Shown here piece after piece: positions 40,783 through 49,928 of a stretch of 64,000 bases of DNA (its first letter is position 1; each line of letters starts with the position of its first letter). This DNA is from Polycyclovorans sp964425915. Lineage in GTDB: Bacteria; Pseudomonadota; Gammaproteobacteria; Nevskiales; Nevskiaceae. A model generated the notes under the pieces. The model ran no database searches and was not told the DNA's origin. It saw nothing but the letters and a program-made list of their open reading frames with translations. The DNA is taken from contig CAYROO010000001.1 of assembly GCA_964425915.1 (NCBI GenBank), positions 62,001 through 126,000 on the forward strand, given 5' to 3'. The position numbers and the translations under genes are program-made.

Positions 40783-42443
40783 GCTGGCCTCTCGAATACG
40801 TACACAACGTTGTGATATGTCCAACGGGGAGGGGTAAGAACTCTTGACATTCGTCTCAATTCCCACCGAGCGAGGGCTTCATGGCACCGCCTCGGGACAA
40901 GGCCGTAGCGCACTGCGAGAATTCCCGGCCAGCGCCCAGCCCTGACGGCACGACGTGATGAAAGTACGAGTCCGAGATTGTTGAAATGATCAATGATCCA
41001 CTGCTCGGGAACATAGTCCGAATCACGGTCTCGAACGTTATCCAGAACAACCAATCGTCCGCCTGGCGCCAAGGTCTCTGGCAATGCCGTCACTACGTCC
41101 TTTATGCCCATCAGGTGTAGTGGCCTGAGCACGTTGATCAGGAGAACCAGATCGAATGCCGCTGCCGAAAAGGGCAGGTTTGGCAGCTTTCCGACACAAA
41201 GCATCGCTCCCCCTGCACGCCCCCGAGCGGCCGAAACCAGCCGCAGAGAAGGGTCTATTGCCACGGAACGATAACCGAGGCTGGGAAGTAGAGAACTGAG
41301 CCTACCGAAGCCGCAACCCACTTCTAATGCCTTGCCCTGGCCAGGGCCGATGATATCGGCCAGGGCGATTCGCTGAAGCGTCGTGATGTAGTCGGCCTTC
41401 AAACCAAGATGATCATGCGGATCGGCTACGTTGATTCCGTTATCGTCGAATGCCGGACTGCGCTCTGGCTCTCCCGGTGACCGCTGTCTCAGCACAAGCA
41501 TCGCTATGCCTCCCAGAAGCAGATCATTGAACATCAGCCAAGCACGCCCAAGAACCGCCGTCGCGGCCAATACATCCGGTGGGAAGCTCTGGGCAAGCGA
41601 CAGGAACACAACCTCTCGTACCCCCAGACCGGAAGGTGTGAAAATCGCGACGAATCCAACGACCCATGCGATGCTGTACAGCGCCACAAGTTTGAGGCCG
41701 CTGTCGAAGTCCAGTCCCGGATACGCTTCTCCCATGGCGCCCCAGGCCAGCACATATACGAGCCACCCGAAGAACGTCACGAGATAGACGCGGTACATAT
41801 TGGGTGAAGAAAGGTGCGTTGCCGCCTCCGACAGGTGCGAGATCAAGCGTCCGAATCTCCCCGGGAAGATGCCTCCGCCGACAAGACGGGCGAGCGCTCT
41901 CGATACTGGGACCGAAACGACCAATATGATGGATCCAAACACCAAGACGATTGGCAACATTCCCGCTTCATGGTCACTGGCAAAGATCATCGCCACGAAC
42001 CAGAGGGTGTAGTACATCGCAACCACGATCAGTACGGCATGAGTGAGCACCAGCCTAGAGGCGGCCAGCTCCCCCCGCGTCTGAGTGATCTGATACGCGA
42101 CACCCCAAAATCGACCTGGGAGATGCCGCACCAATTGCGCGATGAACTGAAGCGCATAAGCCTGCGACCGCCGCACCGCGCCCGGACTGAACTGTCGAAG
42201 CATCAGGAAGAAGCTCTCGCCTTTGCTAACCGCCCCGACAAGACACAGGGTGAGCGCTAGCATCAACCAGGGCGCATCCATGCCGCTGACCGCCTCCAAC
42301 AACTCCGGCCAACCGGCATGAAATATCAGGGCCATCCATACGACCGCAGCCACCGTCATCAACAGTGCGACCGCCGTTTGCCACGGCTTCGTAACGCGAT
42401 GCTGAGGCTCGTCAGGCTTCAAGACTGCATCGCCACCAGTCAT
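40779..42443 (-). CDS. UPF0104/LPG-synthase-TM membrane domain fused to a methyltransferase
   Basis: 554 residues. Residues 25-320 hold about eight membrane segments with family words FIAQLVRHLPGRFWGVAYQ and FTPSGLGVREVVFL, the hallmark of the UPF0104/YbhN-type lipid or polyprenyl-lipid handling domain. From about 355 a soluble class I SAM methyltransferase follows, with motif I in ALEVGCGFGRLSSLLPSLGY and a post-I region SVAIDPSLRLV. Related membrane domains are found fused to glycosyltransferases and flippases, but this pairing is unusual. It overlaps the GT4 gene and the ATP-grasp gene by four bases each. Confidence 0.82.
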   Translation of the reverse strand: MTGGDAVLKPDEPQHRVTKPWQTAVALLMTVAAVVWMALIFHAGWPELLEAVSGMDAPWLMLALTLCLVGAVSKGESFFLMLRQFSPGAVRRSQAYALQFIAQLVRHLPGRFWGVAYQITQTRGELAASRLVLTHAVLIVVAMYYTLWFVAMIFASDHEAGMLPIVLVFGSIILVVSVPVSRALARLVGGGIFPGRFGRLISHLSEAATHLSSPNMYRVYLVTFFGWLVYVLAWGAMGEAYPGLDFDSGLKLVALYSIAWVVGFVAIFTPSGLGVREVVFLSLAQSFPPDVLAATAVLGRAWLMFNDLLLGGIAMLVLRQRSPGEPERSPAFDDNGINVADPHDHLGLKADYITTLQRIALADIIGPGQGKALEVGCGFGRLSSLLPSLGYRSVAIDPSLRLVSAARGRAGGAMLCVGKLPNLPFSAAAFDLVLLINVLRPLHLMGIKDVVTALPETLAPGGRLVVLDNVRDRDSDYVPEQWIIDHFNNLGLVLSSRRAVRAGRWPGILAVRYGLVPRRCHEALARWELRRMSRVLTPPRWTYHNVVYVFERPA

Positions 42444-43612
42444 GTCACATGCACCGATGTTGTGGGCACCAGTTCCCGACTCAGGCGCTGGCAGACTCCA
42501 TCAAGATCAAACCGCAACGCCATTGTTCTCAGGTCGTCAACGACGATCCGCCCACGCCCCTCTGCGGAAACAGCCAACTCGATCGCCGCTGCTATGCCTT
42601 CGGCGGTTACTGCTTCCGCAATTGTTCCCACCGCTGCCCCACCAATGAGCGCGGGGAGATCGCCGACAGGGGTGCAGATGATGGGGCATCCCATCTTGAT
42701 TGAGTCAGAAAATACGACAGGAATACTTTCGATCCTGGAAGGAAGAAGAAGATAGTCCGCTGCGAGAAATGCCTCTACGGCCTCAGCCTTGTCCAGATAT
42801 CCCCTTAGACGAACGGGTCGCCGCTGTGACAGGAGGCCCGAAACGGCCTCTCGAACCTGAGACTCAAGCGGCCCTCCACCGCAGATATCCACGCTCTCGA
42901 TCTCAGCCCAGGCGCGCTCGGAGAGAAGGGCCAATGCGCTCATTAGCAAATCAACTCCCTTGTTGGCATGCCACCTACCTAGGAAGAGAAGCCGAAATGG
43001 GCCAGATTGTCGGAACGGCGCTGATCGTAGTCCACTGACCCGCCGAGTACTGGGCAGAAACAACACCTCGCGCCCTCCGATGCGCCGCGTGTCATCGGCG
43101 AGTTTCAGTCCATCGGAGTAACACAAGGCGGCATTTTTCAGTACGCGTGCGATGTATCCCCTTATAAACGGGATACGCCCGAGGCTCCAGATATCGCTAC
43201 CCAACGTCCAAACCGAGTACGGCACGCCGTATCTTCGAGAGACCCGGCGGGCCCAGTGCCCGGACGGTAAGGCCCATAGCGCGAGCAGGTGCGCCGTTGG
43301 ACCCGCCTGCACGGCAGCATGGGTTGCTGACTCGCCGGCAGCCAGAACACGGCGAATGACCGACAGATCGGATAGACGCCATGGCTTGAGCGTTGATAGC
43401 GGGCGATCTGGTGCAGCGAATCGGAAGACCTCGATGCCTTTACGCCATGCTTCGCGGGCGTTGTGTGCGCCGGGCGCAACAACGCGTATCGGGACGTGCT
43501 CAGACAGGGTTTCGGCCAGATCGGCCACAAAGCCACCCGCGGCTTCGCTGCCGTCACCGACGATGGGAAATGAGGTGGTCACCAAAACAAGGGCTTTCTG
43601 GTTCGCGGTCAT
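42440..43612 (-). CDS. Glycosyltransferase family 4
   Basis: 390 residues, GT-B fold. The N-terminal acceptor domain has a Gly-rich region (GGFVADLAETLSEHVPIRVVAPG). The C-terminal donor domain has RLLFLGRWHANKGVDLLMSAL, VDICGGGPLESQVREAV and the retaining-GT E-x7-E region SRIESIPVVFSDSIKMG. It uses a nucleotide-sugar donor. It overlaps both neighbours by four bases and belongs to the minus-strand half of the island. Confidence 0.9.
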   Translation of the reverse strand: MTANQKALVLVTTSFPIVGDGSEAAGGFVADLAETLSEHVPIRVVAPGAHNAREAWRKGIEVFRFAAPDRPLSTLKPWRLSDLSVIRRVLAAGESATHAAVQAGPTAHLLALWALPSGHWARRVSRRYGVPYSVWTLGSDIWSLGRIPFIRGYIARVLKNAALCYSDGLKLADDTRRIGGREVLFLPSTRRVSGLRSAPFRQSGPFRLLFLGRWHANKGVDLLMSALALLSERAWAEIESVDICGGGPLESQVREAVSGLLSQRRPVRLRGYLDKAEAVEAFLAADYLLLPSRIESIPVVFSDSIKMGCPIICTPVGDLPALIGGAAVGTIAEAVTAEGIAAAIELAVSAEGRGRIVVDDLRTMALRFDLDGVCQRLSRELVPTTSVHVT

Positions 43613-44331
43613 GGCCGGGTTGCCTCAATCGCGTAACCCGCAGTCAGTGCCGACCATGAGGGCAGTAGCTTGCCGGCTAGCCATGCCAGCAGGTTAATGA
43701 CCGGAACTGCCAAGGCAATTACAGGAAGCAGTGCGATGGCTAAGCTTCGCTGGCGCAGTGCTTCCAGTCCCATACCGCCCAGCGCCAAGCAGGCCAGCAG
43801 CCCGGCCGACTCTGCGGCGCCGAGACTGGGCTCGCAACGTTCCAGCTGGAGCCCCGCTTCGCCGATATCGCGGACAAGGCCGTGAATAGTCAGACGTTGG
43901 TAGTCATGCGGCGCGTCGTGGATGGGGTACAGGAACGGCATGCTCATCAACAAACGTCCACCTGGCCGCAGCACCCGAGCGATTTCGGCCAATGCCTGCT
44001 GGGGATGCCTAAGGTGCTCTAAGACTTCCAGCATCACGACGGTATCGACAGTTGCGTCACCCAGGGGGAGATGGCTCGCGTCCCCGAAAAGGTCGGGGCG
44101 AGCGCCATACATGGCGGCTCCGGTCGCGGGGTAATCAAGCGCGATGTATTCAGCTCCTGGGGGCAATACCGCTTCGACCCAACGGTCCGCGCATCCGATA
44201 TCGAGCACCCTGCCCGGCGGTAGCGAAGAAACCGCATTGTGCAAAGCACTCCGAGTACCCAGCAGCCACTGGGGGTGCAGGGGCGTTGCTCGCACCATTA
44301 ACAGCAATCGTTGTGCCCTTGATTTGGGCAT
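43609..44331 (-). CDS. SAM-dependent methyltransferase with C-terminal membrane hairpin
   Basis: 240 residues. A class I methyltransferase domain carries motif I VLDIGCADRWVEAVLP, the word VDTVVMLEVLEHLRHPQQALAEIARVLRPGGRLLMSMPF and HDAPHDYQRLT. A hydrophobic C-terminal part from about residue 180 has two likely membrane segments (LACLALGGMG; ALLPVIALAVPVINLLAWLAG). It may modify a lipid-linked sugar at the membrane. It overlaps the GT4 start by four bases and follows the GT2 gene by three bases. Confidence 0.87.
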   Translation of the reverse strand: MPKSRAQRLLLMVRATPLHPQWLLGTRSALHNAVSSLPPGRVLDIGCADRWVEAVLPPGAEYIALDYPATGAAMYGARPDLFGDASHLPLGDATVDTVVMLEVLEHLRHPQQALAEIARVLRPGGRLLMSMPFLYPIHDAPHDYQRLTIHGLVRDIGEAGLQLERCEPSLGAAESAGLLACLALGGMGLEALRQRSLAIALLPVIALAVPVINLLAWLAGKLLPSWSALTAGYAIEATRP

Positions 44332-44334
44332 CGG

Positions 44335-45189
44335 TCAGGCCTGCGACTTGCTGTACACAAGGGAGGTAATCTGTTCAGACACCAACCCAATCAAAAATAT
44401 GATGACCGCAGCGCTGAACAACAACGCGCTCATATTGGTAAAGCGATTCATCATGGTGAACGTATAGCCGTAGTACCCAAGCCCCAAAAGGAAGAACACC
44501 AAGCTCGCTGGAAAAAACAGCTTCAACGGCGAATACAGCGTTGCAATCTTGAAGATGATCAACAGAAAGCGAACGCCGTCCCGCAGGGGACGGATGTGGC
44601 TGGTGGTGCCGACTCGCTGGTACACCGGAATGGGTACGTATGCCACCGGATAGGCGCTACGAAAGAACGCCATGGTGCAGGTGGTTGGGTAGGAAAAGCC
44701 GTTGGGCAGGAGATGCAGAAACTCGCGGAATTTGTCGGCGCGTACGGCGCGGAAGCCGGAGGTCAGGTCGGCCACCTTGTGCCCAGTCATCCAACTTGCC
44801 AGGCGGTTATAGAACCGGTTTGCCAGACCGCGATGCAGGCTGGCCTGGCCGCTGCGATCGCGCGCGCCCACCACCATGTCAAATCCCTCCTCGAGGGGCG
44901 CCAACAGGCGGGGAATGAGCGCGGGGTCGTGCTGACCGTCGGCATCCATGAACACCAGAACATCGCCCTTGGCAGCCCGCGCCCCGCGTTTGATGGCGGC
45001 GCCATTACCCATGGAGTACGGGGAAGTCAGGCAGGTCACACCAGCTTCCGCACACAGGGCTACGGTCTCATCGGTTGACCCGTCATTGACGACGATGATC
45101 TCGGCGTCCGGTAGCTGTGCCTTCAGCTTCGGCAGCAGACCACGCAAGCCCTCGGCCTCATTCTTGGCGGGCAGGATGATGCTGATCAA
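44335..45189 (-). CDS. Glycosyltransferase family 2, polyprenyl-phosphate type
   Basis: 284 residues from a TTG at 45189, preceded by AGGGGA at about eight bases; an ATG at 45264 would add 25 residues without homology pattern. The GT-A domain has ISIILPAKNEAEGL, the D-x-D-like word VFMDADGQHDPALIPRL and IIVVNDGSTDETVALC. The C-terminal membrane segments (about 225-280) resemble DPM1/GtrB/ArnC enzymes that transfer a sugar to polyprenyl phosphate. It probably starts the minus-strand half of the island and could supply donor lipid to the GT-C enzyme near pilA. Confidence 0.85.
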   Translation of the reverse strand: MISIILPAKNEAEGLRGLLPKLKAQLPDAEIIVVNDGSTDETVALCAEAGVTCLTSPYSMGNGAAIKRGARAAKGDVLVFMDADGQHDPALIPRLLAPLEEGFDMVVGARDRSGQASLHRGLANRFYNRLASWMTGHKVADLTSGFRAVRADKFREFLHLLPNGFSYPTTCTMAFFRSAYPVAYVPIPVYQRVGTTSHIRPLRDGVRFLLIIFKIATLYSPLKLFFPASLVFFLLGLGYYGYTFTMMNRFTNMSALLFSAAVIIFLIGLVSEQITSLVYSKSQA

Positions 45190-45442
45190 ATCGGTGTCCC
45201 CTCGGCTTGTCGGCCCTCCCGGCCGCGGCCCAATAATGCCCTGAATAACGGCTGGCGGGGGCACAGAGATGCCGCAGGAGCCGGCAGCACCCTCGCGAGG
45301 ATTCCTGTTACTTCGCTAACCTGCGGTGTTTGCCTTGCGCGCATCCACAGGGGCTCGGCTGCCACGCTCTTGGGTGGCCGATGTCCGGGCATTTCGGCAC
45401 CATCCGCTGGAACCCTGATCGGCCGCGCGGCCGGGTGGTCTG

Positions 45443-45820
45443 ATGAATCTCGCCAGCATCTTTGCCATCCTCAAGCCGGACCAAGGCATGGACACCCTGC
45501 CGGTTGCCGAGGGCTTCTACGACGCACTGGACCGCGACTACGACGGCTTCAAAGGCCATGTGCTGGTGTCGATGCACACCTTCACTGAAGACTGGCCAAG
45601 CTGGGAATGCCACCCCAAGGGGGATGAGCTGGTGGTCTTATTGGCGGGCGCCGCGACGCTGGTTTGCGAGTCCGAAGATGGCACGTCAGAGACAGCCCTG
45701 GCCCAACCGGGCGACTATTCGGTGGTGCCCCGCAATACCTGGCACACCGCAAAGGTGCCGCAGAACGCCCGGATGCTGTTTGTGACGCCGGGGGAAGGCA
45801 CGCAACACCGCAGCATCTAA
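45443..45820 (+). CDS. Cupin-domain protein
   Basis: 125 residues, single cupin barrel. The first motif is in ECHPKGDELVVLLAG (H, E), the second in PGDYSVVPRNTWHTAKV (the final His). The metal set looks incomplete compared with H-x-H-E cupins, so a binding rather than enzymatic role is possible. Stand-alone; divergent from the GT2 gene across about 250 bp of non-coding DNA. Confidence 0.85.
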   Translation: MNLASIFAILKPDQGMDTLPVAEGFYDALDRDYDGFKGHVLVSMHTFTEDWPSWECHPKGDELVVLLAGAATLVCESEDGTSETALAQPGDYSVVPRNTWHTAKVPQNARMLFVTPGEGTQHRSI

Positions 45821-45844
45821 CCACCACCTCGCCGGACCCGTACC

Positions 45845-46180
45845 ATGCCAACTTCGCTCTACCACGCGCTCCTCACCCTGCTGGGCGCCACCTTCGCAGC
45901 CATCTTCACCGTCCTCTGCATCCCGCCCCTGATGGAAAACCCCGACATCGTGGCGGCGGCCATGGCGGGCTTCGTGAACCCGTTTTCCAGTGGCTATGCG
46001 CTGGACGCCATTTTTTGCTGGCTGGTGCTGGCAGTGTGGGTGATCCACGAGGCCCGCACCCTGGGCATCCGTCACGGTTGGGTGGCGCTGGTGCTGGGCG
46101 CGGTCCCGGGCGTGGCGACGGGCTTCGCGCTGTACTTGGTCATGCGTGCGCGGCAGCTGGGCGCCGGGCGCGCGGCCTGA
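45845..46180 (+). CDS. DUF2834 membrane protein
   Basis: 111 residues with three membrane segments (ALLTLLGATFAAIFTVLCI; FSSGYALDAIFCWLVLAVWVI; WVALVLGAVPGVATGFALYLV). Family words WVIHEARTLGIRHGW match DUF2834. Function unknown. It follows the cupin by 24 bp and ends two bases from the convergent PhzF gene. Confidence 0.85.
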   Translation: MPTSLYHALLTLLGATFAAIFTVLCIPPLMENPDIVAAAMAGFVNPFSSGYALDAIFCWLVLAVWVIHEARTLGIRHGWVALVLGAVPGVATGFALYLVMRARQLGAGRAA

Positions 46181-46182
46181 GC

Positions 46183-47010
46183 CTAGGCAAGCACCCCGGT
46201 GGCCACCGGCTGCACCCGCCCGCCAACAGTGACGGCACCGTCGGCTCTCAGATATAGGCGTGAGGGCCGCTGAATCTCGAAGCCCTGCTCCACGATGGCC
46301 GAGATGGGCTGTTGAAGATGGTGCTGCAGGTAACCGGCCAGTGCGGCGTTGGCGCTGCCGGTAGCGGGGTCCTCGCGCAGCTCAGGGGCCAGGAAGAACA
46401 GCCGGGCGGCGTAGTCGGCATCCGGGCCGTAGCCGCCCTCGCAGAACAGGAACACCAGGTCCATCGGCTGCCCTGTGGCACGCTGGGCGTGGTGCAGGTC
46501 CACATTGAGCCGTGCCCGCTGCAGGGCGGCCAATGACCGCAGCGGGATCACCACAAAGCGGGGGCCGATCTGCACCTGCTGCGCGGGCAGGCGGGGATGC
46601 AGGTCGGCGGGCGTCAGCCCCAGCAGACGGGCTGCCAGGTCTGGCGCCACGGGATCGCCCAGGACCGGATCGGGCGCCGCCAGCCAGCCCAGGCCGGTGC
46701 CGTCATCGAACCGCACCGACACCGGGCCAACCGCCAGGTCCAGGGTCACTTCGCTGCGGCCCTGCCGTAGCACCCAGGCGGTGCCCAGGGTGGGATGGCC
46801 GGCAAAGGGCAGTTCTTCTGCGGGTGTGAAGATGCGCACTTCGGCGCCCGCTACGGTTTCGCGCGTCACGAAGGTGGTTTCGGAGAAGTTCATCTCCCGG
46901 GCGATGGCCTGCATGGTGGCGGTGTCCAGCCCACCAGCGTCCTGCACCACGGCCAATTGATTACCGGCGTAGCGGGTTTCAGCAAAAACATCGACCAGGG
47001 TCAGGCGCAT
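46183..47010 (-). CDS. PhzF-family isomerase/epimerase
   Basis: 275 residues, two-lobed PhzF fold with the active-site Glu in MNFSETTFV, the word GHPTLGTAWVL, and the C-terminal lobe signature EDPATGSANAALAGYL. PhzF isomerises a dihydro-anthranilate in phenazine synthesis, but most family members act on unknown substrates. No phenazine genes are adjacent, so it is a stand-alone member. Confidence 0.92.
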   Translation of the reverse strand: MRLTLVDVFAETRYAGNQLAVVQDAGGLDTATMQAIAREMNFSETTFVTRETVAGAEVRIFTPAEELPFAGHPTLGTAWVLRQGRSEVTLDLAVGPVSVRFDDGTGLGWLAAPDPVLGDPVAPDLAARLLGLTPADLHPRLPAQQVQIGPRFVVIPLRSLAALQRARLNVDLHHAQRATGQPMDLVFLFCEGGYGPDADYAARLFFLAPELREDPATGSANAALAGYLQHHLQQPISAIVEQGFEIQRPSRLYLRADGAVTVGGRVQPVATGVLA

Positions 47011-47075
47011 GCTTGTTGAGGCTCGGGAACCGGGAGAACATCAGGCACGCAGCATACCCACTCGCCCGCCTACTC

Positions 47076-47426
47076 ATGTCCCCCCATCCCGTTCTGTCGT
47101 CCATCCTGCTGCTGATCTGCAGTAACGTCTTCATGACCTTCGCCTGGTATGCGCACCTGAAGGCGCTGAACCACAAGCCGTGGATCGTGGCGGCACTGAT
47201 CAGTTGGGGCATCGCGCTGTTCGAATACCTGCTTCAGGTGCCGGCCAACCGCATCGGCTACACGGTGCTCAGCGTGGGGCAGTTGAAGATCATGCAAGAG
47301 GTGATCACCTTGTCAGTGTTCGTGCCCTTTGCGCTGTTCTATCTGAAGGAACCGCTGAAGCTGGACTACCTGTGGGCCGGTCTTTGCCTGGTGGGTGCGG
47401 TGTACTTCGTGTTTCGCAGCGCCTGA
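47076..47426 (+). CDS. DUF486 (DMT-like) membrane protein
   Basis: 116 residues from the ATG at 47076, four membrane segments. Family words NVFMTFAWYAHLK, WGIALFEYLLQVPANRIGY and LKIMQEVITLSVFVPFALFYL are clear. It is related to small multidrug-resistance-like transporters; the substrate is unknown. Divergent from the PhzF gene by 65 bp. Confidence 0.9.
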   Translation: MSPHPVLSSILLLICSNVFMTFAWYAHLKALNHKPWIVAALISWGIALFEYLLQVPANRIGYTVLSVGQLKIMQEVITLSVFVPFALFYLKEPLKLDYLWAGLCLVGAVYFVFRSA

Positions 47427-47505
47427 ACAGACCACCCCCCGGGGTAGTCGCGCGGGCCGCCGGGATTGCCTATCCTCCGCCACAACCTCGCTTTCTGGAG
47501 CTGCA

Positions 47506-48129
47506 ATGAACGTCTACGACCGCTACTTGATGCCGGTGCTCATCGATGCCTGCTGTGGCATGAAGGCGGTGCAACGCGAGCGCGCCAAACTGTTGCCGCT
47601 GGCGAAGGGGCGCATCCTCGAAATCGGCATCGGCACCGGCCGTAACCTGCCGTTCTATGTGCGTGAGAATGTCGAGCAGTTGATTGGGCTGGACCCGGCC
47701 GAGCAGATGAACGCCAAGGCGCAGAAGCGCGCGCGCGAGGCGGGCTTGGAGGTAGAGCTGATGGGGCTGTCGGCGGAAACCATTCCCGCAGCCGATGCCA
47801 GCTTCGATACCGTGGTCTGCACCTTCACGCTGTGCACCATCCCCGATCCCGACGCCGCATTGCAGGAAATGAAGCGGGTGCTGAAGCCGGGCGGCCGCCT
47901 GCTGTTCTGCGAGCACGGCCTGGCGCCGGAACAGGATGGCGGCGTGCGCAACTGGCAACACCGGCTGACGCCCTACTGGAAGCCCATCGCGGGCGGCTGC
48001 CATCTCAATCGAGCGGTACGCCCGATGCTGGAGCGCGCAGGCTTCATCATCGAAGAATTCACGGCCAGCTATCTGAAAGGCCCGAAGCCGATGACCTACG
48101 TGTCACGTGGGGTTGCCCGCGCGGCCTGA
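47506..48129 (+). CDS. Class I SAM-dependent methyltransferase
   Basis: 207 residues from the ATG at 47506, with GGAG six bases upstream. Motif I ILEIGIGTGRNLPFY, post-I LIGLDPAEQMN, and motif II FDTVVCTFTLCTIPDPDAALQEMKRVLKPGGRLLFCEHG are present. This is the Methyltransf_11 family, resembling ubiquinone/menaquinone-type enzymes and mammalian METTL7. Substrate unknown. A frame extending to 47395 overlaps DUF486 and is unlikely. Confidence 0.9.
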   Translation: MNVYDRYLMPVLIDACCGMKAVQRERAKLLPLAKGRILEIGIGTGRNLPFYVRENVEQLIGLDPAEQMNAKAQKRAREAGLEVELMGLSAETIPAADASFDTVVCTFTLCTIPDPDAALQEMKRVLKPGGRLLFCEHGLAPEQDGGVRNWQHRLTPYWKPIAGGCHLNRAVRPMLERAGFIIEEFTASYLKGPKPMTYVSRGVARAA

Positions 48130-48247
48130 TCCCGGCGATGGATGATGGGAATTGATCCAGGTCATCGCGGCGGCGGCCGCGAACCGTCACTGTAGGTCCG
48201 TGTTACCGTCCCACAACGGTATTCCGGCCCCAACCTGGAGACGCGAC

Positions 48248-49132
48248 ATGCCCACCCTTCGCCGCATTCTGTTTGCCACCGACTTCTCGGAAGCCTCCCA
48301 CAACGCACAAGCCATGGCGGTGCAGCTGGCGCAGCGCCACGATGCCGAGCTGCACATCCTGCACGTGGAAGTGGCGCCGCCCATGGCCTATGTGCCGGAA
48401 CTGGTGGTGGACCTCGACGCCCTCACCCGCAACCTGCATGACGCGGCCAGTACGCAGATGACCCAGCTGCAGGATCGCATTGGCCTGCCGGTCCATACGG
48501 CTCTGATCGCGGGCGTCGACGCCGCCACCGCCATCACCGACCATGCCGAAGCTCAGGACGTCGACCTGATTGTGGTTGGCAGCCATGGCCGCGCCGGCCT
48601 CAAGAAATTCTTTCTGGGCTCCGACGCCCAAGGGGTCGTCCGCCAGTCCAAGCGCGCCGTCCTGTTGGTGGGACCGCAGTCAGGCGATCACCCGCACCCC
48701 AAGGGCTTCCAGCGGATACTGGCGCCGGTGGACCTGTCCCCCGCTTCGGCGGCATCGTTGGCCGATGCGGCTGCGCTGGCGCGGCATGACCATGCCGGCC
48801 TGTCGGTGCTGCATGTGGTGGAGGCATGGCCGGTGCCGCCCTATTACGTGGATCGCTTCGAGCAGGCGCAAGTGGCGCATGGTACCGCGGCGCTGGAGGC
48901 CTTCCTGCGGGACCACCCCACCCAGCCCGAGCCGGAATGCGAGGTGTTCGGCGGCACCCCGGATACCCGTATCGTCGAACGCGCCAAGGCGCAGGGCAGT
49001 GATCTCATCGTGCTGGCCCGCGGCGGCCTCGGCGACTGGGAGCATGTGCTGCTGGGCAGCGTCACCGAGCGGGTGATGGCGCACGCCCCCTGCCCGGTGT
49101 GGATTGCCGCCGTCGATCAGCGTGCGCAATAG
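48248..49132 (+). CDS. Universal stress protein, two tandem Usp domains
   Basis: 294 residues from the ATG at 48248. The first domain (ILFATDFSEAS...GSHGRAGLKKFFLGSDAQGVVRQS) carries an ATP-binding G-x2-G-x9-G pattern. The second (ILAPVDLSPAS...ARGGLGDWEHVLLGSVTERVM) has a similar set. It probably acts in stationary-phase or redox stress. The last 16 bp overlap the convergent SDR gene. Confidence 0.92.
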   Translation: MPTLRRILFATDFSEASHNAQAMAVQLAQRHDAELHILHVEVAPPMAYVPELVVDLDALTRNLHDAASTQMTQLQDRIGLPVHTALIAGVDAATAITDHAEAQDVDLIVVGSHGRAGLKKFFLGSDAQGVVRQSKRAVLLVGPQSGDHPHPKGFQRILAPVDLSPASAASLADAAALARHDHAGLSVLHVVEAWPVPPYYVDRFEQAQVAHGTAALEAFLRDHPTQPEPECEVFGGTPDTRIVERAKAQGSDLIVLARGGLGDWEHVLLGSVTERVMAHAPCPVWIAAVDQRAQ

Positions 49133-49896
49133 CCGCCGTCCACCGGCAGCAAAGCGCCGGTGACGTAGCGGGCGCCGGGGCTGCACAACCACAACACGGC
49201 GTCGGCCACTTCATCGGCGGTGCCGGGCCGCGGCAGTGGCAATTGCCCGATCACCGCTTGGGTGGCTTCAGCGTGGCGGGTAAACAGGTTGAGCCCCATG
49301 CCGGCCTCTATGAACCCGGGGCACACCGCATTGACCCGTATCCCCAGGGCGCCGTAGCTCAGCGCTGCGGACTTGGTGAGACCGGCAATCCCATGCTTGG
49401 TGGCGCAGTAAGGCGCGCTGATGCCGCCGTTCACCGCCAGCACTGAAGCGTTGTTGACGATGGCACCGCCACCGGTCTCGCGCATCCACCGAATCTCCTG
49501 TTTGAGGCAGTGGTAGGTGCCATTGAGGTTTACCCGCAGGGCGGTGTCCCACACGGTGTCATCGGTATCGGCCAGCCCCACCCCGCCACTGCCGCCCACC
49601 CCCGCGTTGTTGAAGGCTGCATCCAAGCGGTGATGGCGTTGCCGCAAGGTCGCGAAGAGCGTCGCCACCGCGGCGCCATCGCCGATATCGCAGGCGTGTG
49701 CCTCCGCCATGGCACCGGCGGTCACCACCGCGGCTTCAGCCTCCGCGAGGGCGGACGCCTCCCGGTCGACCAACACCAGGCGATACCCCGAGGCGGCGGC
49801 ACGCAGCGCGGTGGCACGGCCAATGCCGCCTGCGGCACCGGTGATGAGCAGCAGGGGAGGATCAACAACCGCATCGGCATCAGTGTGGCGATTCAT
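49117..49896 (-). CDS. Short-chain dehydrogenase/reductase
   Basis: 259 residues. The cofactor motif is in ITGAAGGIGRAT. NNAGVGG, the catalytic Ser (NNASVLAV) and the Tyr-x3-Lys (YCATKHG) are intact, and the end PVDGGY is typical. It is an NAD(P)-dependent oxidoreductase with unknown substrate. It faces the TetR gene across a 120-bp region holding a palindrome, so it is the likely target of that regulator. Confidence 0.93.
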   Translation of the reverse strand: MNRHTDADAVVDPPLLLITGAAGGIGRATALRAAASGYRLVLVDREASALAEAEAAVVTAGAMAEAHACDIGDGAAVATLFATLRQRHHRLDAAFNNAGVGGSGGVGLADTDDTVWDTALRVNLNGTYHCLKQEIRWMRETGGGAIVNNASVLAVNGGISAPYCATKHGIAGLTKSAALSYGALGIRVNAVCPGFIEAGMGLNLFTRHAEATQAVIGQLPLPRPGTADEVADAVLWLCSPGARYVTGALLPVDGGYCAR

Positions 49897-49928
49897 GGTG
49901 CGCTGGCTTTCGAAGTTCCTGTCAATTG

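Noticed and set aside
45190..45264. Earlier ATG for the GT2 gene
   Set aside because: Adds Pro/Gly-rich residues absent from the family; the TTG at 45189 has an AGGGGA at proper distance.
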